Shown here: positions 39,097 to 50,466 of the stretch, piece after piece
Position numbering within the stretch: the first letter of the stretch is position 1
Layout of the letters: each line of letters begins with the position of its first letter
Assembly (NCBI GenBank): GCA_003255065.1
Contig: QAOA01000370.1
Coordinates: 173,613-237,612 of the forward strand
From: Cercis canadensis
Taxonomy: Eukaryota > Streptophyta > Magnoliopsida > Fabales > Fabaceae
Length of the DNA: 64,000 nt
Direction: 5' to 3'
Program-made: the position numbers and the translations under genes
The notes under the pieces: model-generated
Databases searched by the model: none
The model's input: only the letters and a program-made list of their open reading frames with translations
What the model was told of the DNA's origin: nothing

Positions 39097-40546
39097 ATGG
39101 CACCTCCAGCTAAGCTCAAGGTCATTGCCTCACCTTTCTGGTCTGGTTTTGGAACTTATGATTGGAAGAAATTTGTGCACAAGGAGGCCGAGGCCCGATT
39201 CTTGGACGCTGTGATACACAAAGCCTTGATGCCTGAGCAAGGCTTGGTTTTCACCAGAGCCCTTAATCCCAAAGTTTGGGAACTAGCTGACAATAATGGA
39301 TGGTTGCACTTTGTTGATCATCCTGTCACAGCCGTTGTGCCCATCATCAAGGAGTTCTTTGCTAACGCCAAATTCCGAAAGGAGTTCAAGGTGTTCGTGA
39401 GGGGCAAATGGGTGCCATTCGATAGTCGCTCCATCAATGCACTGTTCGGCCTCCTGGACATTGAGAACGATGAGTACCTTCGCTACCTCCACGATGGACC
39501 CGACTAGGACACCATCATTAGCACCCTTTGCCAGTCGGATACACCATGGAAGATGCGCGATGACACCCCTATCTCATTTCGAGTGTCGGTATTGGAGACC
39601 ATTAGCAAGCTGTGGTCCATTCTCCTCTACTACATCGTGACGGGGAAATCCATTGACATTGGCACCATCATCCAGCAGTCCATTCTCTGGTCCATTGACA
39701 ACACCAAGGGCTTCGCCTTTGTCCACCCCTTGGTCATTCAGATGCTATGTCTGCAGGCTGGGGTTGAGTGGAGGCCCGAGGAGGAGTTGCTTCATCTGAA
39801 GCAACCATTGGACGCCATTGCACACCGCCTCTAGAGTTGGGACCACTACTTTAGTACCCCACCCCCACCGCCACGACAGAAGGCACCTGCTCGGACACCG
39901 CCGTCTTCTACTACCCCGCCACCTGAGACCCAGCCATCAAGTTCTTCCAGGCCCAGACTGGCCCACTTGGAGAGTCAGATGTCTCGACTCCTCCAGTATG
40001 CGGACCGATCCTCCAGTTTCATGCATCAAGTCGANGCTATGTCTACAGGCTGGGGTTGAGTGGAGGCCCGAGGAGGAGTTGCTTCATCTGAAGCAACCAT
40101 TGGACGCCATTGCACACCGCCTCCAGAGTTGGGACCACTACTTTAGTACCCCACCCCCACCGCCACGACAGAAGGCACCTGCTCGGACACCGCCGTCTTC
40201 TACTACCCCTCCACCTGAGACCCAGCCATCAAGTTCTTCCAGGCCCAGACTGGCCCACTTGGAGAGTCAGATGTCTCGACTCCTCCAGTATGCGGACCGA
40301 TCCTCCAGTTTCATGCATCAAGTCGAACGCTTCATGGAATGGGCCGACATTTTCTTTGAGCACTAGATGAGCTTTAATGCTCACTTGGCTAAGTTCCATA
40401 GCCAGTGCTCTACTGGTCAGAGCTCCGCCACACCACCATTTCCACCTCCACCAGTGCTCTTGCCTTACTCCCCTGGCTTAGACGAGGATTACAGTGCCAC
40501 CGATGAGGACCTTGGCGACACTGACAACATGTTCGAAGCTTTCTAG
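39097..40546 (+). pseudogene. Post-pol ORF with plant transposon protein domain
   Basis: The ORF starts MAPPAKLKVIASPFWSGFG at 39097. Blocks such as KALMPEQGLVF, IIKEFFANA, VFVRGKWVPFDSRSINALFGL, DEYLRYL and VTGKSIDIGTII resemble the 'putative plant transposon protein' domain found in many plant retroelements (function unknown). A proline-rich linker (PPPPPRQKAPARTPPS) and an acidic C-terminal tail ending in FEAF follow. Stops at 39505, 39832 and 40363 break it. The piece between 39744 and 40326 is present twice around an 'n' (40035), and the second copy lacks the 39832 stop. It occupies the env position but has no signal peptide or obvious membrane anchor. Confidence 0.75.
39744..40326 (+). 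repeat. Duplicated 291 bp around a single N
   Basis: 39744-40034 and 40036-40326 are the same 291 bp with about three base differences, separated by 'n' at 40035. This looks like two overlapping contig ends placed side by side, so the true gene probably has one copy. Confidence 0.85.
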
Positions 40547-41738
40547 GGAAGTATTTTTTTTTTTCTCGTTCTTTTTGGATACATTGAGGACAATGCATGT
40601 ACTAAGTTTAGGGGTGGAAAAACATTGTTTAACTGTCTGAGTACTTAGTTTGTTTTCTGTTTCCATAACTTGTAGCATTGAGTAATGAAATGATAAATGA
40701 GTAAGTTTGAAACTAAGGGTTAATGATAAAATATTTTGAGTAGTTAATTAGAATTTTTTGGAAAATATGTAACTTAATGGTGTATGACTACTCATCTATA
40801 ATTTTTTTTTTTATGATTAATTGTCTACTTGACAAAATTAAGCACTTGATCTTGTGCATGACTATAGTGAATAATTCAAAGAAGATTTATGCATGCTTAA
40901 CAATTCTTGACCTCATAAGAACTCTAGAACTAGTTTGAGTGCCATTTGAGGCGAAATCCTAGGCTTTGAGACATTAGAGATATGATTTAGGCATTGTTTG
41001 GATCGATTGAGCCTTTCAAGACAAGCCAAGATTTATGTTTCCACTTAGTCACCCCATTGAGCCCAATATGTAGCCTTATCTTTGTAAACCCGTACAAAAA
41101 TCTAGAACCTCCAATATTTCCTTACTCGTACATTCATGACACACACATCTTTGAGGAAAAATATTGAGAGCATATAAGGTGGATGGGTGGAGTATGAACC
41201 TAGAAAAATATGCAAAAAAGATTGTGACTTCTTGACTCATGAAGAAGAAATACAATGTGAACGAAAAATGTTGGTTCACCCCCTAGAATAAATAAAGAAA
41301 GAACAAAAGTTGGGGATGAAATCAATGATTCAAGAAAAAATTTGGAAGAAAAGAAGACACAATCAAATGAAAGTAAAGAGAAAAAGAATGAAGGTAGTTG
41401 ACAAAGAAAGAAAGGAAGATTAGTGAAAAGATGGGTGAAAACTAAGTAAAGGAAGTGCTCTAGAATCCTCGATGAGGTAATGTGTCATGGGTGAAGTCGA
41501 ATATTTTGACAACCTTTAAACCACACCCTAACCATAGCCTTACATTACAAGCTTGGAAAGACCTTCTGATCTTTAATGTCCACATTGAGCCTACATTAGT
41601 GGAGAGCGACATGATAACTAGCCTATAGAGTTTCTTGTTGTTCCCAGTGAGAGATCAACATCTATAAAGTAAAAGCATGAATAAATCAATTCAGATTTCA
41701 TTAGGTCAATGTGCATGGATACACACACACACTCAAAT
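40547..41738 (+). mobile_element. Gypsy 3' non-coding region
   Basis: Non-coding DNA after the third ORF, beginning with the AAGTTTAGGGGTGG-type purine-rich motif (40607-40620) seen near the 3' side of such elements. It ends abruptly at a CA-rich tract (41721-41738), where the strand of the element switches. Its last part (41675-41738) is present again in reverse at 43504-43561. The plus-strand copy therefore lacks its own PPT and 3' LTR. Confidence 0.65.
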
Positions 41739-41893
41739 TCGCTCGCACCGAACTTCTCATACACTAGAAATTATTGCCTAAAAAGTACAAACACCACTTG
41801 ATCACAAAAATAAAATAAAATCTAGACTAAGGTTAGAATACTTTAGTATTGATATTACTAGATCCACAGTCCCCGGTAATGGCGCCAAAAACT
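41739..41893 (-). mobile_element. 5' leader with primer-binding site of minus-strand gypsy copy
   Basis: On the minus strand the LTR end is followed by TGGCGCCATTACCGGGGA (41870-41887), a primer-binding site of the type used by Athila/Tat elements, and then a leader reaching a gag-like start (ATGAGAAGTTCGGTGCGAG at about 41756). It is cut at 41738, where it meets the plus-strand copy. Confidence 0.8.
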
Positions 41894-43302
41894 TGTTACG
41901 TAAAAAGTGTACGCAAGTACACGTGTCGTAATCAAGTAATAAAAAAGTGAAATAAAGTATCATCTCACGGAGACTGTGGCTCCTAAGTACCAAAATTATG
42001 TGTATTCTAATTTTATCTAGACGATTGATAGGTGAATATGGCGAGAAAGTATCTAGGATGTCGATTTCACCGTAGCTAGTTCGGATCTTTATTCCTGATT
42101 CATTAATCAACAACGATCTCCCTAATTGCTAGCCAAAAACCCTAAGTTATTTATTAGTCTTTCCCAAGGTCAAACAAATATATTCCCAAACTATGAACCC
42201 ACTATATTCCTATGTGAATTGCGAATAATCTAGGAATTCAATTCGTTCTATGGTTCTTTTTAACGGCTACATAAACCATAACGGTATATTCCTATCCCTT
42301 ATGCAATTTATGTTTTTAGTCTCTATGGTCTTCAATTACAACTAACTTCCCAGTATTATTGTAATTACCAACTCATCTAAATTGATGGCCAGTCAAACAA
42401 AAGCATTAAGTATGGAGATTAAAAAGTCAATTGAACAAGACGGCCTTTTAATTAATTCATTAGAAATTATAATCCATCCTAAACTAGGCTACATCTTCAC
42501 CCTAGATGGTGGAATTAGTTCATAATGAATGCAGAAAATAACTTCACACACAGATTAGCCATCAGTTACAAGAGAGAGATGAAGAAATAAACTATTAGAT
42601 GTGACGATTCGATGCCGAAAATATCGATCTTCAATCTTGAATCCTCTTCTCCTCTTGCCTATTCTCTAAAAAGTGTGGAACCCTAATTTAGACTTTAAGA
42701 GTCCTATTTATAGGTCCTAGGAAGTTTAGGGGAAAAAGGAATTAAAATAAAGTAGGAGTCCTAATGAAATTAGGAAGTTCAGAAGTCAAATCCCGAGTTG
42801 ACTGTCGGGCGCTGCAGCCTCTTGGTGTTTGCTTGAAGGGCGCTGCTATGCCTGGTCAATGGCTTTGCGGCACCTTAGTTTATGTTTGTACCTTTGTTGA
42901 TTCCAAATAATAGGGCGCTGCGGCGCCCAATTTTCTCTTTCCAGGGGTTGTGGCGCCCTTCTTTCTGGACTTTCTGTCTTTGATTCTTGACCCTAGGGCG
43001 TTGCAGCGCTTGATTTAGGGGGCTGCGGCGCCCAATTCCCTGAAATCTTGGTGGTCATTGTGTCAAGGCGCCGTGGCGCCCTAAGTGGGGGCTGCGATGC
43101 CCAAGTCTTTGCCTTCAGTCCAAAATGGATGATTTTTCTCATTTCTTGTATCGTCTTGCACCTAAATTGCTTTCAAGGTCTTCCAAAATAAAAACCTGCA
43201 AAAGTAGACTTAAACTTGTGAAAACCTACCCTAAATTACTTCAAGAGTGACGAAAATCAAGCATGAATAATACAAGATAAGCGGTATAAAACCGGCTTAT
43301 CA
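41894..43302 (-). mobile_element. Complete Athila/Tat-like LTR
   Basis: A 1409-bp LTR that starts TGATAAGCCGG and ends GTAACA on the minus strand (TG...CA). PPT is on one side (43303-43315) and PBS on the other (41870-41887). Its upstream part (U3, about 42810-43100) carries about eight imperfect GGGCGC/GCGCCC dyads spaced some 20-60 bp apart. A TATA-like TATTTATAGG lies near 42707-42716. Having PPT before and PBS after shows it is an LTR shared by two internal regions, not a solo LTR. Confidence 0.85.
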
Positions 43303-43561
43303 AATACCCCCAAACTTAAGATTTGCTTGTCCTCGAGCAAAACCAAGAATTAAAATCAACTCTAAAACTTCTAACTAAATTTTCAGCTTTACTCCTCCAA
43401 TAGGTCTCAAAGGTAAGGACATATTAGAATTCATGGAAACATGCTCAACTCAAACTGGTAATTTACTCTATCTTTGAAATTCTTCATGAATAACAAACTC
43501 CTTGAGTGTGTGTGTATATCCATGCACATTGACCTAATGAAATCTGAATTGATTTATTCAT
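43303..43561 (-). mobile_element. PPT and 3' internal end of minus-strand gypsy copy
   Basis: Read on the minus strand it contains TTTTGCTCGAGGACAAGCAA and then AAGTTTGGGGGTATT, the standard end of Athila/Tat-type elements just before the 3' LTR (polypurine tract). It is truncated at 43561, where telomere-like repeats resume. Confidence 0.82.
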
Positions 43562-43670
43562 AATCTCTAGATGCTTAACCTTTAAGCTGAACCCTAGAGC
43601 CATAACCTAAACCCTAAACTATAAAATGTCAACCCTAAACTTCAAACCCTAGACGTTATACCCTAAAACA
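43562..43670 (+). repeat. Telomere-like array remnant, right edge
   Basis: About 110 bp of degenerate CCCTAAA repeats, same orientation as the main array, resuming after the retroelement complex. It marks the right border of the array in this window and shows that the retroelements inserted into it. Confidence 0.85.
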
Positions 43671-44590
43671 TATTAATTAACTTCGTACTGAGAAGATATC
43701 AACTTCTGGAGAAGCTGGGATGATGAATATTGTTTTAATACAAAATTTGTTATATTAATTAACCTTTTGCATATAATATGGTTATGCTTTCATTTTTTTT
43801 TTTTTTTGCTTGAGTTAAGCTTTCAAATTTTGGTATTTGTATATTGCTGATATAAGTGTTTCTTCCCTGGACAATTGCCTGATGAGTATCCCACTGTACA
43901 TTACAATTTATTTTCTGGACAGCAGCCCCTTCTGCAGCACAATTTGTTTTACACAAAGGAGATAAGTTGAAGAATGGCATAGAGGGTTTTATTGTATAAT
44001 TGTCATATCCTTTAAAAGAACACTAACCTTTTATCTTGTATATGCCTTTGGTTTTAGTTGTATAAACCATATGTTAATGACTGCAACTTACTAATGTCAT
44101 AGTTTTGATATTTCTTATTTAGTTATTGTTTTTCCTTTTCTACACTTATATATTCTTTGCTTGATATGTTTAAGGGACTGCAAATCAACAATGATATAAG
44201 TAGGATCAATCTTCTATCATTCTCTATCAATCCATGGCTGCCATCATTTTTTTTTTTCATAAAACGGCTGATTTTCTTTTGATATTTTTTAATTTGTGAT
44301 TTTTTTTTGAAAAAGAATATAAATAAGAACAAGTATTATTTAAATAAGAATGAGAGTCATTTATGATGTGGAGTTAAAAAAAAGAAAGTGAAAAATGTTA
44401 AAAATTTTAAATTAATCTAAAATTATAAAATTTAGATTTCTGGGTCATAATTTTGTCTAATTCAACAGCTCATAGCAATTTAAAATGTAATTTATTTTAA
44501 CTATACTTTAGTAAGGCAGCTCTGCCATTATCCACAGAATTATGCCCTATAATAACTTCACTTAAGATCTATAGAAATTAAGAATGATAA
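43671..44590. other. AT-rich region, possibly the 5' part of a decayed Helitron
   Basis: AT-rich DNA with poly-T runs. A possible exon-like stretch on the plus strand near 43870-43980 is not identifiable. I see no clear Helitron 5' end, though the helicase remnant begins just after this. Confidence 0.4.
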
Positions 44591-45720
44591 TTGGATATCA
44601 AGGGTCCTCTAATTAGCAAAGATGTTCTCAAGTCATCTAGCTCAATTAGCAAAGATATGTCATTTGCAGGGAAAGTCATGGTATTGGTTGGAGACTTTAG
44701 GCATATATTATTAGCAATACTAAAAGGCACACAACAAGAAATTGTTTTTGTCACCATCAAATCATCTTATCTCTGGATATATTGTTAGGTAATTACTCTA
44801 ATTCATTGAGATTACAACGAGTCTATTTGAATGCACATTATCTATACTAATGTTCATTTTACGATCACTCTTATAGGTACTTACCTTGACAAAAATCATG
44901 AGGTTGGCAATAGGATCTTCAAATGCAGACGCGTTGAAAATTAGCAAGTTCACATCATGACTGCTGAATATTGGTGATGATGATGCATGAGATCTAAATG
45001 ATGGTGAAACAAATATTGATATACCGAATGACCTTTGTGTGCATAGCTCTCATGAATCAATCATTGATATTGTTAACTCTACCTATTTTGAGTTTTGGAC
45101 AAACATGCACGATCCAAATCACTGTCAAGAAAAAACTATTCTCGCACCTACCATAGAAGTGGTGAAACAAATAAATGATTATATGATTTTTTTTATGTCT
45201 GGTGATGAGAAAGTTTTTCTGAGTGCAGACAGTATATACAAATCGTTTGGGAACGGAATGGATGACATCCACACACCCAAATTCCTACATAATATCACAT
45301 TGTCTAGCCTACCAAATCACATGTTATCATTGAAAGTTGGTGTGTTAATCATGTTATTGAGGAACATTGATCTTCGTAAAGGACTATGCAATGGTATGAG
45401 ACTAATCATCACACTGCTTGAAAAATATGTGATTGAAGTCAAAATTATTTCAAATAGTAATTCAGGAGAGAAGATATTCATCTTCAAATTGAATCTGACA
45501 TCATCTGAACGAAGAATGCGGTTTCAATTAAAACGGAGGCAATTTTCTGTGTTTTGCTATGACAGTAAATAAGAGTCATAGACAGTCACTTTCTCATGTG
45601 GGGCTGTACCTCCTAATACCAATATTTAGTCACGAACAGCTTTATGTAGCTTTCTCAAGAGTTATAAGTTGGAGTGGTCTGAAGGTGTTGTTGATAGATT
45701 TAGATGGGACGACCATAAAG
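44591..45720 (+). pseudogene. Helitron PIF1-like helicase fragment
   Basis: Pieces match the helicase of plant Helitron Rep/Hel proteins. AGKVMVLVGDFRHILLAI (helicase motif II-III area, with the GDFRQ-like signature) and KGTQQEIVFVTI lie at 44660-44760. A GT...AG intron-like gap follows, then LTKIMRL (about 44890). A long open stretch at 45039-45572 has LAPTIEVVKQINDYM, SLKVGVLIMLLRNIDLRKGLCNGMR and, after a frameshift, NKSHRQSLSHVGLYL and YVAFSRV (motifs V-VI). Stops and frame changes make it dead. Rep nuclease and the N-terminal part are not seen. Confidence 0.87.
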
Positions 45721-46042
45721 AGCACAAAAACATAGTCTTCAAGGAGGTGTTCTATAAGATCAATCGAAGATGTATGTTATAAAATGAAAAGCCCTACAAA
45801 TTCTAAATATACTTCTACAAAATAAATATGTACTTATATATTTATTTATTGGTCCTGTAATATAATTTCAGGTACACAGGAAAATGGCGAGCCCTTAGCA
45901 AAGTATCATATCAATAGCAATTCAAATCAGATACTAGAGGTTATTTCATTGATGTGATATCACATTGCCACATTATTAGATTATAAGAAATCCTATAAGT
46001 AAGTACTGATCACAAACTTTATTTTATGTGGGACCCTGTCCC

Positions 46043-46076
46043 GCCCCGCCGCGCATCGTACGGGGCAATCTACTAG
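46043..46076 (+). mobile_element. Helitron 3' terminus (hairpin + CTAG)
   Basis: A GC-rich hairpin (GCCCCG at 46043-46048 pairs with CGGGGC at 46061-46066) is followed 6 bp later by CTAG at 46073-46076 and then T. Subterminal hairpin plus CTRR before T is the Helitron 3' end. It lies about 350 bp after the last helicase motif on the same strand. Confidence 0.83.
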
Positions 46077-47348
46077 TATTACTAAAAGGAGAATGCACTA
46101 TGTACGAGACAGAGCTAGCGCCATCAAAGGATGCAAGTTTTTTTTTTCAGTTTCTGATGTTGTTTCTTATAATAGTTAATTTTTCAGTTTAATTTTTGTT
46201 TTTTTTTTTTATTTTTCATACTCTATGATATAGAAACTCTACAGGTTTTAAAGAGAAGTGGCACTAGGTATGAGACAAATTTTTAAGGTGAGAAATGTGC
46301 TAAAGTTGTATTTGATTTGTGATATTTTTCTGTGCCAAAGTTCTTGCGTTTTTAGTGTCACAGTCATTTTTTTATCCCACTCTTTTATTTATGTTTTTTT
46401 ATGCTTATTTGGTGGCTGGACCATGGATGATGAAGGCATGAGTTGCTTGAGTTTGAGGAGTACATTAGAACAAACATCATTGGTCAACACACACATAAGG
46501 TATGTTTCTCTCTCTTTCCCCCAATCCCCCAACATATGCAAACTGAGCTCCCTCCGTTTTTCGTAATGCTTTTGCTAAGAAAATTTGTCACATAATATCA
46601 TTTTTGCTGGAAAGTTTTTTTTTTAAAAAAAAAATAAAAAAAGTGACATTCAAAGGACTCTCTATCTTTCCAACATGATCTGTTACTTCCAATTTGTTTA
46701 CAGCATAATGGGAAGAGAAAGTGCAATAAAATATGAGGGATGAGCTAAGACAAAAAGGTTCAAGGGAAAAGGTGTTCTCCAAAAGGAATGTCATAAATGG
46801 TTGGCCAGCAACAACATTCTTCAAAGATCTTAATATTGGGCATTTAGATCTGAAAAAATAAGTGATAAACGTATATGATCTTAGTATATAGTAATAATTC
46901 AAATTTAAACCTTCAAATAAGTGAGAACAATTATATTCATGTGTATACATCTTATTATATCTTAGTCAAAATGTTTCTGTGGTTGCAAATCTATGAACTA
47001 TAAGAGATGCTATATTCTTTTTTATTCTAAGAAATTCTTGAAAGATTTTGAGGGAATGTTTAATGCTAATTTTGCATTGTATCCATATTAGAAAGTATTT
47101 TTTTTATTCATATTATTACCATACCTTGGTTAGAAAAAGAGAGAAATAAACATATTGAACTCTACCAATGGCTGCAAGAAGTTGGACTTTGTTTCTTCAC
47201 TATCAATTTGTATCATGTTCTCGCAAGCAACATAAGTATTATCTTATATGAAGCCAAAGAGGTCATTCTCATAGTGACAAAGTGGGAGCCAACATGGATC
47301 CCAATATTGTGATAATGTCTAGATTTTCTTTCAATTTTTAAGTGCATT

Positions 47349-47485
47349 GCTAATTTTTAGTTTTAGTCAATTCAATTTTAAAATTTCCACTCTTTCATCA
47401 CAAAATGTATTCCTTANGCTAATTTTTAGTTTTAGTCAGTTCAATTTTAAAATTTCCACTCTTTCATCACAAAATGTATTCCTTA
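47349..47485. repeat. Duplicated 68 bp around a single N
   Basis: 47349-47416 and 47418-47485 are the same sequence with one base difference, with 'n' at 47417. Likely an unmerged contig overlap. Confidence 0.85.
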
Positions 47486-48222
47486 GTATAACCCAAGATT
47501 TATTTTCATAGTTGTAATTCCAATTCTATTTGAAGATTCCTCTAACGTACTGCTTCATGCAATATGCAAAAAGAAATCATATTAATTTAGAATTCTTGCC
47601 ATATGAAAATCAGTTTTCCCTCTTTATGTTATCTTTGCATACAAAAAAAAATGATTTATTTATATAAAAGCTTTTTTTGTACTATACATGATACATATTG
47701 ATAGACATTGCCACTGAAACATGATACATATTCCTATCATTAGAACGACTTAATTTCTATCTCCTTAATCTCAAAAGGTAATAAGGTTTGTTCTTTCTCT
47801 ATATAATATTTATCTCTTTTTTTCAGCATCTCCAAAGGCACATAGCTTTATAGATATATATATATATCTCAAAAGTTCTCTATCCTCCTTGGTTTCTCCT
47901 TTGCACTTAATGCAGAAACTATAAAAGAGAACTACTTGCTAAACAAAGGATGCAATTTTTTTTTTTTTTCAGATTATAATGTGCTTCCAAATGGCTGCAA
48001 TTCATCATCATTGGTTCGTAGCCTCTTACCCAATTTTATTCAAATCATATGTCATCTTTCCTTTTGTTTGTTCTTGGCCGTTTGATCTTTGCAATAAGTC
48101 TAGTTGTTACATATATGTGGGAATTCTTTGGAAATTAGGACATCTCATGAGATGGTTTTCATGAATGGAAAAAAGGTAAACATCCAAACTTTCTACTCAT
48201 TTTTATTCATCCTTCTTATTCC

Positions 48223-48285
48223 GTTTTTTTTTTTTTTCTTTTCTGATATTTTTNTTTTTTTTTTTTCCTTTTCTGATATTTTTTC
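48223..48285. repeat. Duplicated poly-T/TCTGATATT block around a single N
   Basis: A poly-T run followed by CTTTTCTGATATTTTT occurs on both sides of 'n' at 48254; probably an unmerged overlap in a homopolymer. Confidence 0.75.
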
Positions 48286-49321
48286 CAATTTTTTTTCCTT
48301 TTTATATGATAGTTCTTGCATCTGGATGCTCAACAGTTTTGGCTTCACAGTGTAGGTAGATCTCTTTAAATTATATTGTTTCTTAATCTTTTTGGAGGTT
48401 TATTAATGATTTATTCACTTTTCTCCCCATTCACAGTGGAAGTTTACTGATGGGATATTATCTTCTTACTCAACAGATGATAATTCTGCCTGGGGTCTAA
48501 CCATGCAATTTCAAGGTGGACTGGCCGATGCAAGGGTCGTTACAAGTTAGGACTTAGAACCAAATATTCAAGGTTATGCAGAAATTCTCATGTAGCTTTA
48601 TTTCATTAGGTACTTTATCGTTTGTGGTTGGCCTCATTAGTAAAGAAAGAATAGGGATTTGTAGTCCTCCATTCGTGTAATCTTATTTCAAGTAAAATAC
48701 TATTTCACATACCAAATTATGCCAACACTGTTCTATTTATGTACAGCCAAGATATCAGTGAAAGAGATAGCAAGTAGAGGGAGTCAAGGCTTTTATACTT
48801 GAAAAGAGTTGCTACTTTTTCATCCATTGTTATCTCTCCACCTATTGATGAAGTTGATGAAAAGAATATAGCAACGATGACTATATGTTTGCAATTTACC
48901 ATGAGTTTTTGTTTTACACATTTTCTCAAATAATAGCTGGGTGGCTCTAAGCTTTGAGGAAATTAAAATTCCAAAAACTGACAAGGATTGGGATCGCCCC
49001 TTTTGGATCTAAATAATCCACACAATGAATCATTTGAAAATTATACATTATTAGGTAAAAAAAAATGTTTCAACTAACCAATTGCAATAATTTATTCAGA
49101 GTGTGTGAACTCACGATAACAATGATTTTAACTTGATTCTTCTATTTTATTGAATCTCAAATGACACTATGATTGATTTTGCTAATAAATAAGTTTTTTT
49201 TTTGAAAATTCAAATTCCTATTCAATACAAAAATATTCAAATTTTGAATTTTGCTAATAAATAAGTTCCATCAACATTGAGTAACATTTTAAAAAATATT
49301 CTGAAATTATTGACTTGCCAA

Positions 49322-50461
49322 TGAGAGTTGCAGAGTCTATTCCTAGAGAGGGTGAATAGGAATTGTTAAAATTTATTTCTATAAAACATATTTAAAACAT
49401 AGATTTGTTGAAGAACTGGTTCTTACAAACTAGTTCTTTAACAAATACCATATTTGAATATACCAAAATGACTTAACAAATCATGTAGAACAAAATAGAG
49501 AAATATCCAGAGAATCAGAAGTGAAGAGAAAGAGAATCAGCCAGAGATTTTATAGTGGTTCGGCTTAACATGTCTACATCCACTTCTCCCATGTTAATGG
49601 GGTTCCACTATACTTCAAGTTTATTTTTCCAAGCTTCTCCAAGTTTTTCAACAAGTTTATTTTTTCAAGCTTCTCCAAGCTTAACTCCCATGGTTTTTGT
49701 TTCTCAAACTCACCATGAACTCTCTCTCTCTAACTCACTAGAGATCACACTCATGGATTTCTCTCATAGAAATCCAAATACAAAACCCAAGTGTTTGGTT
49801 TAGCCCCAAGAAGAAACTCTCTCAAAGAGTAGATGTGTTACAATAAAAATCTTGATACATGAAGGGATGACCAAGAGTAGGAAGAAGAAGATGAAGAACT
49901 TAGCTTTCAACAATGGCTTCCTTCTCTCTCTAAAGTATTTTTCTTCTCTCTTTACTTCATGGATGATCTGAAGCCTTGAAGTCTTCTTACTTTATTGGCT
50001 TTCTTGTGCACGTGAAAGACCAAATGGTGAGGGAAAAGAGGAGCCACTAACCGGCTGACTCCTTGTCAATCAATCACATAGTTTTTGTCCTTTGGTCCAC
50101 AAAAGTCTCTCTTTGTGTAAGAGAGTAGATAACTTTCTTGAAACATGGGATTTTCCAAAGTGCACTTAAAAAGAAACTTTTCATTCTCTAAGAGTACAAC
50201 TCTTAGTCAGAAATGAAAAGGGAAACTTTGGCCCGGAGTCCGTGTAAGACTTTGTCCACATCAGCAATCTCGTAAACTCATCACATAAGCAAAAACTAGT
50301 TCTTAAGAGCAAATTCTTCAAGACTTCATTTGATGATTGTTTTAGATAAGAACTTAAAAATTTAACATAGATTAATAGCAACAAGACAAACAACACATAT
50401 AAGAAATAGCACGGCATTATTGTTATCATCAAAACAGGTTTAGAGACTTGTGGGACTAACA
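49322..50461 (-). mobile_element. Copia-like solo LTR with target duplication GCCAA
   Basis: 1140 bp. On the minus strand it begins TGTTAGTCCCACAAGTCTC, followed by GTTTTGATGATAACAA, a start typical of plant copia LTRs of the SIRE/Maximus kind, and ends CTCA. GCCAA flanks it at 49317-49321 and 50462-50466. An internal ATAGTGGTTCGGC word (49552-49564) is common in such LTRs. No internal coding region, so it is a solo LTR. Confidence 0.85.
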
Positions 50462-50466
50462 GCCAA

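Larger units (their letters stand above)
46077..49316. other. AT-rich intergenic DNA
   Basis: Poly-T rich DNA without a credible gene. A CAAAGGATGCAA + poly-T + CAG motif occurs twice (46123 and 47944 areas), hinting at related mobile fragments. A short exon-like stretch follows a CATTCACAG acceptor at about 48437 (WKFTDGILSSYSTDDNSAWG...), ends in a stop and is not recognised. Confidence 0.5.
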
